This document shows, piece after piece, positions 19,999 through 29,456 of a stretch of DNA of 64,000 nucleotides. The stretch's first letter is position 1. Every line of letters begins with the position of its first letter. The DNA comes from Chthonobacter albigriseus. Lineage in GTDB: Bacteria; Pseudomonadota; Alphaproteobacteria; Rhizobiales; Pleomorphomonadaceae. The stretch spans positions 390,199-454,198 of the forward strand of contig NZ_JACDIT010000002.1 in NCBI RefSeq assembly GCF_013839445.1, written 5' to 3'. The position numbers and the translations under genes are program-made. The notes under the pieces are model-generated. The model searched no databases, was not told the origin of the DNA, and worked only from the letters and a program-made list of their open reading frames with translations.

Positions 19999-20913
19999 AT
20001 GTCCATGAAGTCCGCCCTCTTTGGCGCCGTCGCGCTCACCGCCGCCCTCGTCTCGGGCGCGGCCTCGGCCGAAGGCATCACCGAATTCCGCGTCGGCATT
20101 CTCGGCGGCGAGAACGAAGCCGACCGCCTGCGCAACTTCCAGTGCCTGGCCGACCACCTCAAGACCGAGCTCAAGGTCGAGAAGGTGTCGCTGTTCCCGG
20201 CCGCCGACTACGATGGCACCGTGCAGGGCCTCCTGTCGGGCACGATCGACTACGCCGAACTCGGCGCCTCGGCCTACGCCAAGGTCTATCTGGCCGATCC
20301 GAACGCCGTGACCCCGGTGCTCACCACGGTGCAGACCGACGGCTCGACCGGCTACTACTCCATCATGGTCGCCCGCAAGGACAGCGGCATCAAGACGCTG
20401 GAAGACGCCAAGGGCAAGACGATCGGCTTTGCCGACCCGGACAGCACCTCCGGCTACCTGATCCCGATGGTCGACCTGCCGAAGGCCATCAAGGCCCCGA
20501 TCAAGGAATACTTCGGTGAAAGCGGCTTCGGCGGCGGTCACGAGAACCTCGTGCTCGCGGTCCTCGACAAGAAGTTCGAGGTCGGCACCACCTGGGGCTC
20601 CGGCGTCGGCGAATTCGACGAAGGCTACACCTCCGGCAACCTGCGCAAGATGGTCGACAAGGGCATCCTGGACATGGGCGACCTCGTCGAGGTCTGGCGC
20701 TCCACGCTGATCCCGAACGGCCCGGTCGTCGTTCGCAACGGGCTGCCGGAAGACATCAAGGCCAAGTTCGTGGCCTTCATGGAGAAGCTGCCGGAGACCG
20801 ACAAGGCCTGCTTCCAGGCGATCCAGGGCGGCGACTTCACCGGCTTCACCAAGGTGGATCCGAGCTTCTACCAGACCATCATCGACGCGCGTAAGCTGAC
20901 CATCGGCGGCTAA
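19999..20913 (+). CDS. phnD: Phosphonate ABC transporter substrate-binding protein
   Basis: A 304-residue periplasmic binding protein. Signal peptide at residues 1-24 (ending ASA), then FRVGILGGENEADRLRNF. The PhnD core includes DYAELGASAYAKV and GFADPDSTSGYLIP, where the Ser/Thr cluster normally contacts the oxyanion. AGGAG lies 7 bases before the ATG. A strong terminator follows directly, so more binding protein than permease is probably made. Confidence 0.93.
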   Translation: MSMKSALFGAVALTAALVSGAASAEGITEFRVGILGGENEADRLRNFQCLADHLKTELKVEKVSLFPAADYDGTVQGLLSGTIDYAELGASAYAKVYLADPNAVTPVLTTVQTDGSTGYYSIMVARKDSGIKTLEDAKGKTIGFADPDSTSGYLIPMVDLPKAIKAPIKEYFGESGFGGGHENLVLAVLDKKFEVGTTWGSGVGEFDEGYTSGNLRKMVDKGILDMGDLVEVWRSTLIPNGPVVVRNGLPEDIKAKFVAFMEKLPETDKACFQAIQGGDFTGFTKVDPSFYQTIIDARKLTIGG

Positions 20914-20927
20914 GCCACCGCTTCAGG

Positions 20928-20966
20928 ACCGGCCGGGAATCCCCTGATTTCCCGGCCGGTTTTTTG
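20928..20966 (+). terminator. Rho-independent terminator between phnD and phnE
   Basis: The ACCGGCCGGGAAT stem pairs with ATTTCCCGGCCGGT across a CCCCTG loop (one mismatch at the loop side) and is followed by six T. It sits inside the phn operon, so it is probably partial and adjusts the ratio of PhnC/PhnD to PhnE. Confidence 0.85.
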
Positions 20967-21001
20967 TTGCCCGCACCTTGAGCCCGCGCCCCGGACCCGC
21001 C

Positions 21002-21964
21002 ATGCCACAGACCGTTTCCCGACCCCAACTGAGTGACGCCGGACGACAGGTGGAGCGGCACTGGAAGGAACTCGCTGCCAAGCGCCGGCTCTATACGCTG
21101 ATCGGCGTCGGCGGCCTCGTCTTCGCGCTCTCCGCCTCGCTCTGGTATGCCAACGAGGCGAACGCGGGCAAGTTCTTCGACCGTCTGCCGCACCTCCTCG
21201 ATTTCGTCAGCTGGCTCGTCCCGTCCGACTGGAACGACGTCTGGCGCGCCTTCCTCGACCTGCCGACACCGAACGCGGACGGCACCGAGGCGATGTCCTT
21301 CGAGGGCGGACGCGTCTACCTCACGGAAAGCCTCTACGTCCCCGAATACGTCCACAAGATGCTGGAGACGATCAACATCGCGATCCTCGCGACGCTGATC
21401 GGCTTCGTGTTCGGGTTCGTCCTCTGCTTCCTCGCCGCGCAGAACACGGCCCCGAGCCTCGTCCTCAGGGCCGTCGTGCGCCGGATCATGGAGATCTTCC
21501 GCGCTTTCCCGGAGATCGTGATCGCCGGCTTCTTCGCCGCCGTGCTGTCGCTCGGGCCGATCCCGGCCATCATCGCGGTGGCGATCCACACCATCGGCGC
21601 GCTCGGCAAGATGTTCTTCGAGGTGGCCGAGAACGCCGACATGAAGGCCGAGGAGGGCCTGCGGGCCGTCGGTGCGCCGTGGATCCTTCGGATGCGCTAC
21701 GGCCTCGTCCCGCACGTGCTGCCGAACTTCCTCTCCTATGCGCTGCTGCGCCTGGAGATCAACGTCCGCGCCTCCACCATCATCGGCGCAGTCGGCGGTG
21801 GCGGCATCGGCGAGATCCTGCGCCTCTCCATCGGCCGCGGCTGGGGCGCCCAGACGATTGCGATCATCTCGATCCTCTTCGTCACCGTCATCGTGGTGGA
21901 CCAGGTATCCGCCAGCCTGCGCCGGCGTCTGGTCGGCGCCGAAGCCTTCAGCCCCGTCGCCTGA
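21002..21964 (+). CDS. phnE: Phosphonate ABC transporter permease PhnE (first)
   Basis: A 320-residue inner-membrane permease. It has a helix at about residues 35-57, a periplasmic loop of 60 residues, then five or six helices. The EAA-type loop reads EGLRAVGAPWILRMRYGLVPHVLPN, with GAVGGGGIGEIL near the C-terminus as in PhnE. A TTG at 20978 could add eight residues, but the ATG at 21002 is favoured. It lies 36 bases beyond the terminator and 12 bases before the second permease gene. Confidence 0.9.
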   Translation: MPQTVSRPQLSDAGRQVERHWKELAAKRRLYTLIGVGGLVFALSASLWYANEANAGKFFDRLPHLLDFVSWLVPSDWNDVWRAFLDLPTPNADGTEAMSFEGGRVYLTESLYVPEYVHKMLETINIAILATLIGFVFGFVLCFLAAQNTAPSLVLRAVVRRIMEIFRAFPEIVIAGFFAAVLSLGPIPAIIAVAIHTIGALGKMFFEVAENADMKAEEGLRAVGAPWILRMRYGLVPHVLPNFLSYALLRLEINVRASTIIGAVGGGGIGEILRLSIGRGWGAQTIAIISILFVTVIVVDQVSASLRRRLVGAEAFSPVA

Positions 21965-21976
21965 GGAACACCGGCC

Positions 21977-23314
21977 ATGGCCCTTGCCCTTTCCCCTGCC
22001 GAGTTCGCGGGCATCCGCAGCCGCCACCCGCTGGTCTTCCAGCGCTCATGGAAGAAGCGGTCCGTACCGTTCCTCGTGGTCGGCGGCACGATCCTCTATG
22101 TGCTCTACGCCTGGTGGTTCTTCGCCATCGGCGCGGTTCTCTCCGAAGGTCGCTGGGACCGCGCCGGCGCCTATCTCGCCGACTGGGTCTCCTATGACGT
22201 CCGCCCCACCCTGCGCTTCAAGGGCGAGGGGATCGAGGTCACCTACCCCCGCTTCAACGTGCTCGGCGACAACCCCGACCCGGACTGGGTGCGGCAGGTC
22301 GACGGTCGAACAGTAGAGGTCGACGTCGGCGGTGCCCGCATCGCTGCCACGCCGGACCTCGTCACGATCACCCACGCCGGCGAGACGCTGGAGGTCGATC
22401 TTTCCACAGGTACGCCCACGGCCGCCGAACCGGTGCCGGGATGGGCCGTCCAGAAGGAGGACGAGGTCGACGCCGACTTCGGCTTTACCGGCAGCGTGGA
22501 GATCAAGGCAAACCGGGTCGCCATCGAGCACCGGTTCCTCGGCTGGGCGAACTTCATCTTCGATCCGAACTCGCCCTTCTTCGGCCGCTCCACCGGCGAG
22601 GTGATATCGCTGATCCTCTGGGGCGACCGGCTCGATCCGGATGTCTCCAACGCCGCCCTCGCCTTCGACAACTTCTGGAACAACGGCGAATGGCAGCACG
22701 GCGACGTTTACGCCAAGCTGCTGCAGACCATCATCATGGCCTTCGTCGGAACAGTGTTCGCCGGCCTAGTCGCTTTTCCCTTCGCGTTCCTCGCCGCCCG
22801 CAACATCACGCCGTCGCGCCTCGTCAATCACGCCGCCAAGCGGTTCTTCGACTTCCAGCGCACCATCGACGGGTTGATCTGGGCATTGTTCTTCATCCGC
22901 GCCTTCGGTCCGGGCCCGATCCCAGGCATCGCGGCCATCTTCTTCACCGACATCGGCTCGCTCGGGAAGCTCTACGCGGAGGCGTTGGAGAACATCGACG
23001 AGAAGCAGCGCGAGGGCATCCGCTCGGTCGGCGCGCCGCCGTCCGCCGTCCAGCGGTTCGGCGTGCTGCCGCAGGTCTTGCCGGTCTTCCTCAGCCAGGC
23101 GCTCTATTATCTCGAGAGCAACACGCGATCCGCCACGATCATCGGCGCGGTCGGTGCCGGCGGCATCGGCCTGAAGCTTCTGGAGGCCATGCGCACCAAC
23201 CAGGACTGGGAGAACGTCTTCTACATGGTCATCCTGATCCTCGTCGTGGTCTATGCCATCGACGGGATCTCAGGTGCGCTCCGCAGCCGCCTCGCCGGCA
23301 ACGACCATCACTGA
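21977..23314 (+). CDS. phnE: Phosphonate ABC transporter permease PhnE (second, long form)
   Basis: A 445-residue permease. The first helix is at about residues 30-52. A roughly 190-residue hydrophilic, beta-rich periplasmic region (about 55-240) comes before the transporter core. The core has the EAA loop EGIRSVGAPPSAVQRFGVLPQ and ends with GAVGAGGIGLKLL and one last helix. A standard PhnE is about 270-320 residues, so the periplasmic insert is the special feature; long second permeases are known from other phnCDEE operons of this order. It probably forms a heterodimer with the first PhnE. Confidence 0.9.
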   Translation: MALALSPAEFAGIRSRHPLVFQRSWKKRSVPFLVVGGTILYVLYAWWFFAIGAVLSEGRWDRAGAYLADWVSYDVRPTLRFKGEGIEVTYPRFNVLGDNPDPDWVRQVDGRTVEVDVGGARIAATPDLVTITHAGETLEVDLSTGTPTAAEPVPGWAVQKEDEVDADFGFTGSVEIKANRVAIEHRFLGWANFIFDPNSPFFGRSTGEVISLILWGDRLDPDVSNAALAFDNFWNNGEWQHGDVYAKLLQTIIMAFVGTVFAGLVAFPFAFLAARNITPSRLVNHAAKRFFDFQRTIDGLIWALFFIRAFGPGPIPGIAAIFFTDIGSLGKLYAEALENIDEKQREGIRSVGAPPSAVQRFGVLPQVLPVFLSQALYYLESNTRSATIIGAVGAGGIGLKLLEAMRTNQDWENVFYMVILILVVVYAIDGISGALRSRLAGNDHH

Positions 23315-23331
23315 TCCGGTCGCCCGAAACA

Positions 23332-23366
23332 GGAAAGCGCCCCGGCTGTTCGCCGAAGCGCTTTCC
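23332..23366 (+). terminator. Possible phn operon terminator hairpin
   Basis: GGAAAGCGC (23332-23340) pairs with GCGCTTTCC (23358-23366) across a 17-base loop, 18 bases after the phnE2 stop. There is no T run, so it may only protect the 3' end. Confidence 0.4.
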
Positions 23367-23388
23367 GCCGCCCCCCACGCGCGAAAAC

Positions 23389-23589
23389 TCAGACCGGCTG
23401 AAAGCTGGATCGATCCCCAGCCCGAACGTTCTTCACCAGATCCGTGCAGTCGCGGAGCATGACGCTGCTCCTGAGGTGCGCGAGAACCGCCAGCAGTTCC
23501 TGGCTCGCCTCCGCGCAGGTCTCAGCCTGTCGCACCATTCCGCCGACTTCTCCGATAAGACTTGTGTTGATCGCCGTCGCCATTGTCAT
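23389..23589 (-). CDS. Small hypothetical protein
   Basis: A 66-residue reading starting MTMATAINTSLIGEVGG, with a GGGGG ribosome-like site 4 bases upstream of the ATG at 23589. The middle (QAETCAEASQELLAVLAHL) is an amphipathic helix, somewhat like a coiled-coil piece of a receptor. It has no recognised family. The larger open frame extending upstream has no sensible composition. It could be a real small gene or chance; the codon pattern is only moderately biased. Confidence 0.35.
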   Translation of the reverse strand: MTMATAINTSLIGEVGGMVRQAETCAEASQELLAVLAHLRSSVMLRDCTDLVKNVRAGDRSSFQPV

Positions 23590-23836
23590 CCAGCCCCCCG
23601 CAGCCCGATCGCTGTCCACCTCCTGATGACACCTCTGCCGGTGCCGGAACAGGATGTTCTGGACCATGCACCAGCTACTTTTCCGGACCGTCTTCGCCGT
23701 CTGCGCGCCATACGTGAAATTACGATTAGGCATCATTTCCCGACAACCATAATGGAATTTTACATTCACATCCGTAATTTTAATTTTTATGCAACTATCC
23801 CTACGCGAGGATCCCTGTAGCAAGTCGGGGGCCGCT

Positions 23837-25303
23837 ATGTTTGCCAAAGTTATGCAATTTTCTGCAAAATCCATGGTTGATACCCATGCGGTATTGGAAT
23901 ATGTCCCTACCCCTACCTTGGTCGTTGATCTCGGTCTGTTCACTGTGGTCCACGCCAACAAGGCCTCTCGCGACGCCTTCGATCGGCTCCGACCAGTGCT
24001 CGCCCAGGGTGTGGTGGACCTCGTCGGTCAAAGCATCGAGATCCTGTTCAGGGGATCGACCGACCATCGAAACCTGAGGACCGACCTGGCAAAGCTCCCG
24101 TTCGAGACGACTGTCGGATTGGGCGAGGCCCTGTTTCGTTTCCGCTTCGACGCGCTGCCAGGCGCCGGGGACCGCAAGGCGGTGGTGACATGGTCGGAGA
24201 CGACCTCCTCGGCCAAGGCCGACCGGGAAGCGACGCAGCTGCGCCAGATGATCGACGACATGCCGATCAACGTCATGTTCTGCGATCCCAAGACCTTCAT
24301 CATCACCTATGCCAACCGGACCAGCATCGAGACGCTGCGACGGCTCGAGCAGTTCCTGCCGATCAAGGCCGACCAGCTCGTCGGCAGCTCGGTTGACATC
24401 TTCCACAAGCGACCCGAGCACCAGCGGGCGCTTCTCGCCAACCCGGCCAACTTGCCCCACACAGCTCTCATCAAGGTCGGCCCCGAGACGCTGGAGCTTC
24501 GCGTCGCACCGATCCGCGACAAGCAGGGCACCTACATCGGGCCGATGCTGTCGTGGGCGATCGTCACCGACCGGCAGCAGTTGGCCGAAAGCGTCGTCGC
24601 CGCCGTGCGGGAGATGGAGGACATCTCCGGCAAGCTCTCCGCGGCGTCCACCTCCATGCTGGAGCGTGCGGACCGGGCCGAGTCGATGGCCGGGTCCGTC
24701 GCCGCCGCCTCCGAGGAGATGACCGCCACCATCGGCGACATGGCGGAGCGCACGGCGCTTGCCGCCGGCCGGGCGCATTCCGTCAACGACGCGGCCTCGG
24801 TCACCGAGGCGCAGATCTCGTCGCTTGTCACCGCAGTGGAACGGATCGGTGAGATCACCCGCGTCATCGAGCAGTTCGCCGCGCAGACCAAGCTGCTCGC
24901 GCTCAACGCAACCATCGAGGCGGCGCGCGCCGGCGAGGCCGGGCGCGGGTTCTCCGTCGTCGCGGCCGAGGTGAAGGCGCTCTCCGACCAGACCGCAAAG
25001 GCGACGGACGACATCAAGACCCAGGTCGGCCGTATCCAGGTGGAGACCCAGGGCGCCGCCACCTCGGTCGGCGAGATCGTGCGCGCGATCAGCGAGATCT
25101 CGGCGCTGACCACCGAGATCGCCGGCTCCGTGGAGGAGCAGCGCGCCGTCTCCGAAGACGTCTCCCGCACCATCGCCAACGTCGCCACGGAAGCCCGCTA
25201 CACCGGCGAGGCCGCCAAGGAAGTCACCGCCATCGCCGACCGCGTCACCACCAACTCCTCCGCCCTCGAACGCCAGGTCAAGGGCTTCGTCGACCGGAGG
25301 TGA
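23837..25303 (+). CDS. Soluble PAS-PAS methyl-accepting chemotaxis protein
   Basis: A 488-residue cytoplasmic receptor with no membrane helix. Two PAS-like domains (about 15-125 and 135-245; note DMPINVMFCDPKTFIITYAN) are followed by the signalling coiled coil. Its hairpin tip is near residue 350-375 ([30 protein letters not shown]), which contacts CheA/CheW. No standard pentapeptide tether is seen at the end. The ATG at 23837 with GGGGG upstream is preferred over the ATG at 23789. The first PAS contains no obvious haem or flavin motif, so the signal is unknown. A single-gene unit. Confidence 0.88.
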   Translation: MFAKVMQFSAKSMVDTHAVLEYVPTPTLVVDLGLFTVVHANKASRDAFDRLRPVLAQGVVDLVGQSIEILFRGSTDHRNLRTDLAKLPFETTVGLGEALFRFRFDALPGAGDRKAVVTWSETTSSAKADREATQLRQMIDDMPINVMFCDPKTFIITYANRTSIETLRRLEQFLPIKADQLVGSSVDIFHKRPEHQRALLANPANLPHTALIKVGPETLELRVAPIRDKQGTYIGPMLSWAIVTDRQQLAESVVAAVREMEDISGKLSAASTSMLERADRAESMAGSVAAASEEMTATIGDMAERTALAAGRAHSVNDAASVTEAQISSLVTAVERIGEITRVIEQFAAQTKLLALNATIEAARAGEAGRGFSVVAAEVKALSDQTAKATDDIKTQVGRIQVETQGAATSVGEIVRAISEISALTTEIAGSVEEQRAVSEDVSRTIANVATEARYTGEAAKEVTAIADRVTTNSSALERQVKGFVDRR

Positions 25304-25311
25304 GGCGCAGC

Positions 25312-25821
25312 TCAATCGTCCAGGAAAGCCTCGCACTTGGGGGCTTCCGCTGCGGTGCCCCAGGGCATGATCGGCACGGTGGAGGTGGAGTTCTTCGGGC
25401 TGCCTTCGATCAGCTTGTCGGAGTAGACGATGTAGACCAGCACGTTGCGCTTCACGTCGCAGCCGCGGACGATTTGCATCTTCTTCCAGATCAGCGAGCG
25501 GCGCTGGCGGTACATGTCGGAGCCCTGCTCGAACTTCTCCTTGAAGGCGATCGGGCCCACCTGGCGGCAGGCGAGCGAGATGTCGGAGACCTCCTCGGCA
25601 AGGCCGAGCATGCCTTCCACGCCGCCCTTCTCCGGCACCGTGAAGTGGCAGGAGACGCCCTCAACCACGGGGTCGTCGATGGCGTAGACCGCGAGCTTGT
25701 GGTCGGGGGTCAGGAACTTCCAAACCGTCGACCGCTTGAAGATCAGGTCCGGCTCCTGCGCAAACGTCCCGCCGACCGAGACGGCGAGAACGGCGGCGGC
25801 GGCGATGAAGGTCTTCAGCAT
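25312..25821 (-). CDS. creA: CreA family periplasmic protein
   Basis: A 169-residue protein with an N-terminal signal peptide (MLKTFIAAAAVLAVSVGGTFA). The CreA-family core follows: DPVVEGVSCHFTVPEKGG, SDISLACRQVGP, and near the end LVYIVYSDKLIEGSPKNS. Two cysteines in conserved positions (ISLACRQ and VRGCDVK) suggest a disulfide. CreA is widespread in proteobacteria but its function is unknown. The ATG at 25821 has GGGGA at a good distance; 25827 adds two residues. It converges on the chemoreceptor gene 8 bases away. Confidence 0.88.
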   Translation of the reverse strand: MLKTFIAAAAVLAVSVGGTFAQEPDLIFKRSTVWKFLTPDHKLAVYAIDDPVVEGVSCHFTVPEKGGVEGMLGLAEEVSDISLACRQVGPIAFKEKFEQGSDMYRQRRSLIWKKMQIVRGCDVKRNVLVYIVYSDKLIEGSPKNSTSTVPIMPWGTAAEAPKCEAFLDD

Positions 25822-26095
25822 GCTCATTCCCCGTGGCTCCGGCTCCGGCCGGTCGCTCCTCACATGGGGATCGGCCGGCCGACTGCAATCGGTGTGAGAC
25901 ACTACCCCGTTTCGACGGCGCGGGGATAACATCGCCCGCCCCCCGTCCTCACAGGCTACGTAGCGGCGCACGCGGTCGAAAAAGGCGACTACACCAACAC
26001 GGGAAAACCGATCGGCAAGTCGACCGGACGCGGTGGAGGCCGAGAGCCCGATTGTCGCGCAACGGTTGTGGCGGCGTGTGCCCTGCCCTGTTCTC

Positions 26096-27472
26096 TCAGG
26101 AACCGGCCGTCGTGTCCAAACGGCGCTCTGCTTCCTGCCGGCCGATCAGCGGCAGCAGCGCCGCCATTTCCGGACCGTGGTCCAGCCCCGTCAAGGCCTG
26201 CCTCAGGGGCATGAACAGAGCCTTCCCCTTGCGGCCGGTGGCATCCTTGATGGCGTCGGTCCAACGCTTGAACGTCTCGCCGTCGAACGGCTCGTCGGGA
26301 AGCAAAGCCTTGGCCTGCTTCAGGAATTCCGCGTCGTCGGGACTCCCGACGGCAGTCACAGGGCCGGTCACCACCTGCCACCAGAGCTTCGCATCGGCAA
26401 AGGTGGCGCAGTTTCCGGCAACGGCCGCCCAGAAGGCCGGGTCCGGCGAGATCCCCATCGCCTGGAGCCGCGGCGCCACCCGATCGAAGGGCAGACCGTG
26501 GACGATCCGGGCGTTGAGGTGGTCGAGGTCGGCGGGATCGAAGCGAGCGGCCGAGCGGGAAGCCGCGGACAAGTCGAAATCGCCTGCAAGATCAGCGACT
26601 TGACTCACCGCTTCGACGGCGTGGCTGGTGCCGATGCCGACTGCCAGGGCAGCGACGGCTTCCGGTTCCAGCCCTTTTTCGCGGAGCGAGCGGATCGACA
26701 AGGCACCAGTCCGCTTGGAGAGCCCCTCGCCGCTGGTGTCGGTCAGCAGATTATGGTGGCCGAAGGCCGGGACGTGGCCGCCAAGTGCCTGAAATATCGC
26801 GATCTGTACGCCGGTGTTGGTGACGTGGTCCTCGCCGCGGATGACGTGGGTGATGCCGAAATCCACGTCGTCGATCACCGACGGCAGGGTATAGAGGTAG
26901 GTCCCATCCTCGCGCACCAGCACGGGGTCGGAGAGCGAGCCGAGGTCGACCGTTTCCGGCCCGCGGCAGAGGTCGTTCCAGTGCACCTCGCGGCGCGCGG
27001 GTTGCAACGGATCGGCGTCGAAGTTGGGGAGCAGGAAGCGCCAGTGCGGGCGCCGCCCTTCGGCTTCCAGTTGCGCTCGGTTGTCGGCGGTGAGCTTCAG
27101 CGCGGCGCGGTCGTAGATCGGCGGAAGACCGCGGGAACGGCGACGTTTGCGTGCGAAATCAAGTTCTTCCGCGGTTTCGTAGCAGGGGTAGAGGAGCCCC
27201 CGGGCGGCGAGATCCGCCTTCACCGCGTCGTAGCGGTCGAAGCGATCGGACTGCCGCGCGGTTGCGTCCGGTCGGATGCCGAGCCAGGCCAGGTCGGCGG
27301 CGATCGCGTCGGCATATTCCTGCTTGGAGCGCAACCTGTCCGTGTCGTCGTAACGCAGCAGGAAGCGGCCGCCGGTCTTCAGGGCGAACAGCCAGTTGAA
27401 CAGGGCAGTCCGGGCATTCCCGATGTGGATATACCCGGTCGGGGACGGCGCGAAGCGGACGGTCGTTGTCAT
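26096..27472 (-). CDS. gltX: Glutamyl-tRNA synthetase, second-copy type
   Basis: A 458-residue class I aminoacyl-tRNA synthetase. The HIGH-type motif is [19 protein letters not shown] near residue 8, and the KMSKS-type motif is GEGLSKRTG near 245. A helical anticodon-binding domain makes up the rest. Alphaproteobacteria commonly carry two GltX enzymes, and this has the shorter build of one of them. It charges tRNA-Glu, and in such species possibly tRNA-Gln for amidation. ATG 27472 is chosen; 27484 would add four residues. It is followed upstream by an MFS gene on the same strand, 63 bases away. Confidence 0.93.
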   Translation of the reverse strand: MTTTVRFAPSPTGYIHIGNARTALFNWLFALKTGGRFLLRYDDTDRLRSKQEYADAIAADLAWLGIRPDATARQSDRFDRYDAVKADLAARGLLYPCYETAEELDFARKRRRSRGLPPIYDRAALKLTADNRAQLEAEGRRPHWRFLLPNFDADPLQPARREVHWNDLCRGPETVDLGSLSDPVLVREDGTYLYTLPSVIDDVDFGITHVIRGEDHVTNTGVQIAIFQALGGHVPAFGHHNLLTDTSGEGLSKRTGALSIRSLREKGLEPEAVAALAVGIGTSHAVEAVSQVADLAGDFDLSAASRSAARFDPADLDHLNARIVHGLPFDRVAPRLQAMGISPDPAFWAAVAGNCATFADAKLWWQVVTGPVTAVGSPDDAEFLKQAKALLPDEPFDGETFKRWTDAIKDATGRKGKALFMPLRQALTGLDHGPEMAALLPLIGRQEAERRLDTTAGS

Positions 27473-27535
27473 GGCCGGTGTCATAGCGCGGGCGGCGGCA
27501 TTTGCAAACGGGAAGACGCTGGAATCCCGCGGTTT

Positions 27536-28774
27536 TCAGCCCGTCGCTCCCGCTCGCCGGGCTCCGACCCGCCCGGCGACGACGGCCATCACGGCGGAGG
27601 CGAGGAGGGCGTAGAGCCCCAGCGCGATCAGGGTCGTCTCCACCCCGATGCCGGCGTCCGACAACAGGCCCACCAGGGCCGGGGACAAGGCCGAGGCGAA
27701 GACGAGGCCGGAGGTCGCCAGACCTCGGACGGCGCCGAGATGCCGGGTGCCATAGAGCTCGGCCCAGAGCGCGCCCAGCAGCGTGTTGGCGCCACCGGCC
27801 GTCATGCCGGCGAGGATCAGCGCAACCGTCAGCAACCATGGCTCGTGGGCGAAACCGATCAGCAGCGCGGAGCAGGCCATCGGCAACAGGTAGACGGGCA
27901 GAATCCGGCGGGCGCCGAAGCGGTCGATCACAACCCCGGCGGCCAGACTGGTGATCACCGTCATCGCCGCGTAGAAGGGCGTCGAGGCGGCGAAGGCCGT
28001 CAGCGACCAGCCCTTGGCCTCGGCGACCGGCACCTGGGAGTACCAGATCGCGGTCAGCACGAAGGGCGGCGCCAGGATGCCGGGCTGGAGGGCGTAGAAG
28101 AGGCCGTCGCGCAGCACCTCGGCGCGAGTCCAGTGGCGGACCCCGGCCGCGGTCGCCGGGTCGGCGTCGCCCTGCCCGTCCACCGGCGCCGGTTCCGGCG
28201 GCGGCTCGCGGTTCAGCAGCAGGAAAACCAGCGGCAGCGAGACCCCGATCAGCAGCGCGGAGGCGATCATCCAGGTGTCGCGCCAACCGACGGCGGCGAT
28301 CAGAGTGACGGCCAGGATCGGCAGGATGGCCTCGCCGGAGGGGTGCCCAAGGGCGGCGATCGCGACCGCCTTTCCCCGGGCGGCGGGAAACCAGCGGACC
28401 ATGCCGGTCATCGCCACGTGCAGCATCATGCCCTGCCCGAAAAAGCGCAGGCCGAAAAGGATGAAGATCAGAAACGCCGCATGCGGGACCAGCGCCAGCA
28501 GCAGCGTGGTGACGCCGAGCGCCAGCACGACCGCTGCCGCCAGCCCTTGCAACCGCGGGCGGTCGGCGATCCGACCGGCGAAGATCAGGCAGGTCGCGCT
28601 GGCCAGCGTGGCGGCGGAGTAGAGCGACCCGAACACGCCGGCGGAAAGGCCGAGGTCGGCCTGAATCTGGCCGATGAACATCGACACGAAGAAGGTCTGG
28701 CCGAAACTGGAGGAGAAGGTGAGCAGCCACCCGGCAATCAGCCAGCGCAGCCCGCCGGCAAGGGAGTTGGGCAT
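27536..28774 (-). CDS. MFS transporter
   Basis: A 412-residue carrier with about 12 membrane helices and a cytoplasmic central loop (about residues 190-215, rich in Pro, Glu and Asp). The A-type loop GRIADRPRLQGLA between helices 2 and 3 and GHPSGEAILPI on helix 5 are MFS-like. The closest general pattern is the NNP/oxalate-formate or monocarboxylate-like group, but the substrate cannot be read from sequence. The start at 28774 gives the normal N-terminus; a GTG at 28813 is possible. Confidence 0.85.
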   Translation of the reverse strand: MPNSLAGGLRWLIAGWLLTFSSSFGQTFFVSMFIGQIQADLGLSAGVFGSLYSAATLASATCLIFAGRIADRPRLQGLAAAVVLALGVTTLLLALVPHAAFLIFILFGLRFFGQGMMLHVAMTGMVRWFPAARGKAVAIAALGHPSGEAILPILAVTLIAAVGWRDTWMIASALLIGVSLPLVFLLLNREPPPEPAPVDGQGDADPATAAGVRHWTRAEVLRDGLFYALQPGILAPPFVLTAIWYSQVPVAEAKGWSLTAFAASTPFYAAMTVITSLAAGVVIDRFGARRILPVYLLPMACSALLIGFAHEPWLLTVALILAGMTAGGANTLLGALWAELYGTRHLGAVRGLATSGLVFASALSPALVGLLSDAGIGVETTLIALGLYALLASAVMAVVAGRVGARRAGATG

Positions 28775-28898
28775 CGATCGGGGGACTTTTCTGGCAGGAA
28801 AGGGTCGATCCACCCTCGGCGGCGGCGTTCCACTGGTCTAGCTGCTGGACCATTCTGCGGCAAGGCCCGCGCCGGCATTGCCACCGACCGCACCGGGA

Positions 28899-29456
28899 TC
28901 AGAGGTAGAGCACTTCCGTCTGCGTCCCCGGGATCTGAACCGCCTCATCTAGCGGTGCGAGGATCGGAACGGGCCCCTGCGAGGTAACCGGGATCGGCAT
29001 GAGGCGGCCGCCAAGACGCTGGTAGGTGAACCGCCCGTAGACCAGGCGGCGGATCCGATCGTAGAGGATGCGCGGGGAAATCGGCTTTACGATGAAGTCG
29101 TTGGCGCCCAGCTTGGCGGCGAGGAGGACGTGGCGTTTGTCGCTGTGGGCGGAAACGAAGACGAAAAGCTGGGTCGCCACGGCATCGTCGCGGCTGGAGC
29201 GGATCCGTTCCAGCAACTGGCCGCCGTTCTGGCCGCCGAGATTCCAATCGCAGAGCAGGATATCGGGCCGGATGCTGGAGACGAGCGTCCATCCGGTGTC
29301 CGCACAATCGGCCTCGAGCACCTGCTTGACGCCCATCCCGACGAGGATGGTGCGCACGATCCGCCGGAAATAGGCGTTGTCGTCGACGACACCGACGCGA
29401 AGCGCATCGACGGACATGAAGGTCGGAGGTCGCCTGTCTGGCTTTGGCACACTCAT
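28899..29456 (-). CDS. Single-domain response regulator
   Basis: A 185-residue protein. Receiver domain at about residues 18-140: acidic pair VVDDN, phosphoacceptor Asp in ILLCDWNLGG (about 68), Ser/Thr in VFVSAHSD and Lys in FIVKPISP (about 119). The last 45 residues (after FTYQRLGG) have no DNA-binding fold and are probably an adaptor tail. It lacks an output domain, so it acts by protein contact, like CheY-type regulators. No kinase is adjacent; two chemoreceptor genes lie within 6 kb. ATG 29456 is preferred; ATG 29417 would also keep the receiver domain. Confidence 0.88.
   Translation of the reverse strand: MSVPKPDRRPPTFMSVDALRVGVVDDNAYFRRIVRTILVGMGVKQVLEADCADTGWTLVSSIRPDILLCDWNLGGQNGGQLLERIRSSRDDAVATQLFVFVSAHSDKRHVLLAAKLGANDFIVKPISPRILYDRIRRLVYGRFTYQRLGGRLMPIPVTSQGPVPILAPLDEAVQIPGTQTEVLYL

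Larger units (their letters stand above)
23315..23836. other. Intergenic region between phnE2 and the chemoreceptor gene
   Basis: A 522-base gap. It contains a 9-bp inverted repeat just after phnE2 (23332-23366), a possible small minus-strand gene (23389-23589) and an AT-rich tract (23700-23800) likely to hold the receptor promoter. Confidence 0.6.

Noticed and set aside
25970..26095. A coding-like stretch between the creA and gltX genes
   Set aside because: One plus-strand frame looks protein-like for about 25 codons but has no start codon and no recognisable family; too little to call a pseudogene.
26033..28987. A 984-residue plus-strand frame across gltX and the MFS gene
   Set aside because: Antisense shadow; composition is unlike a protein and both opposite genes are certain.
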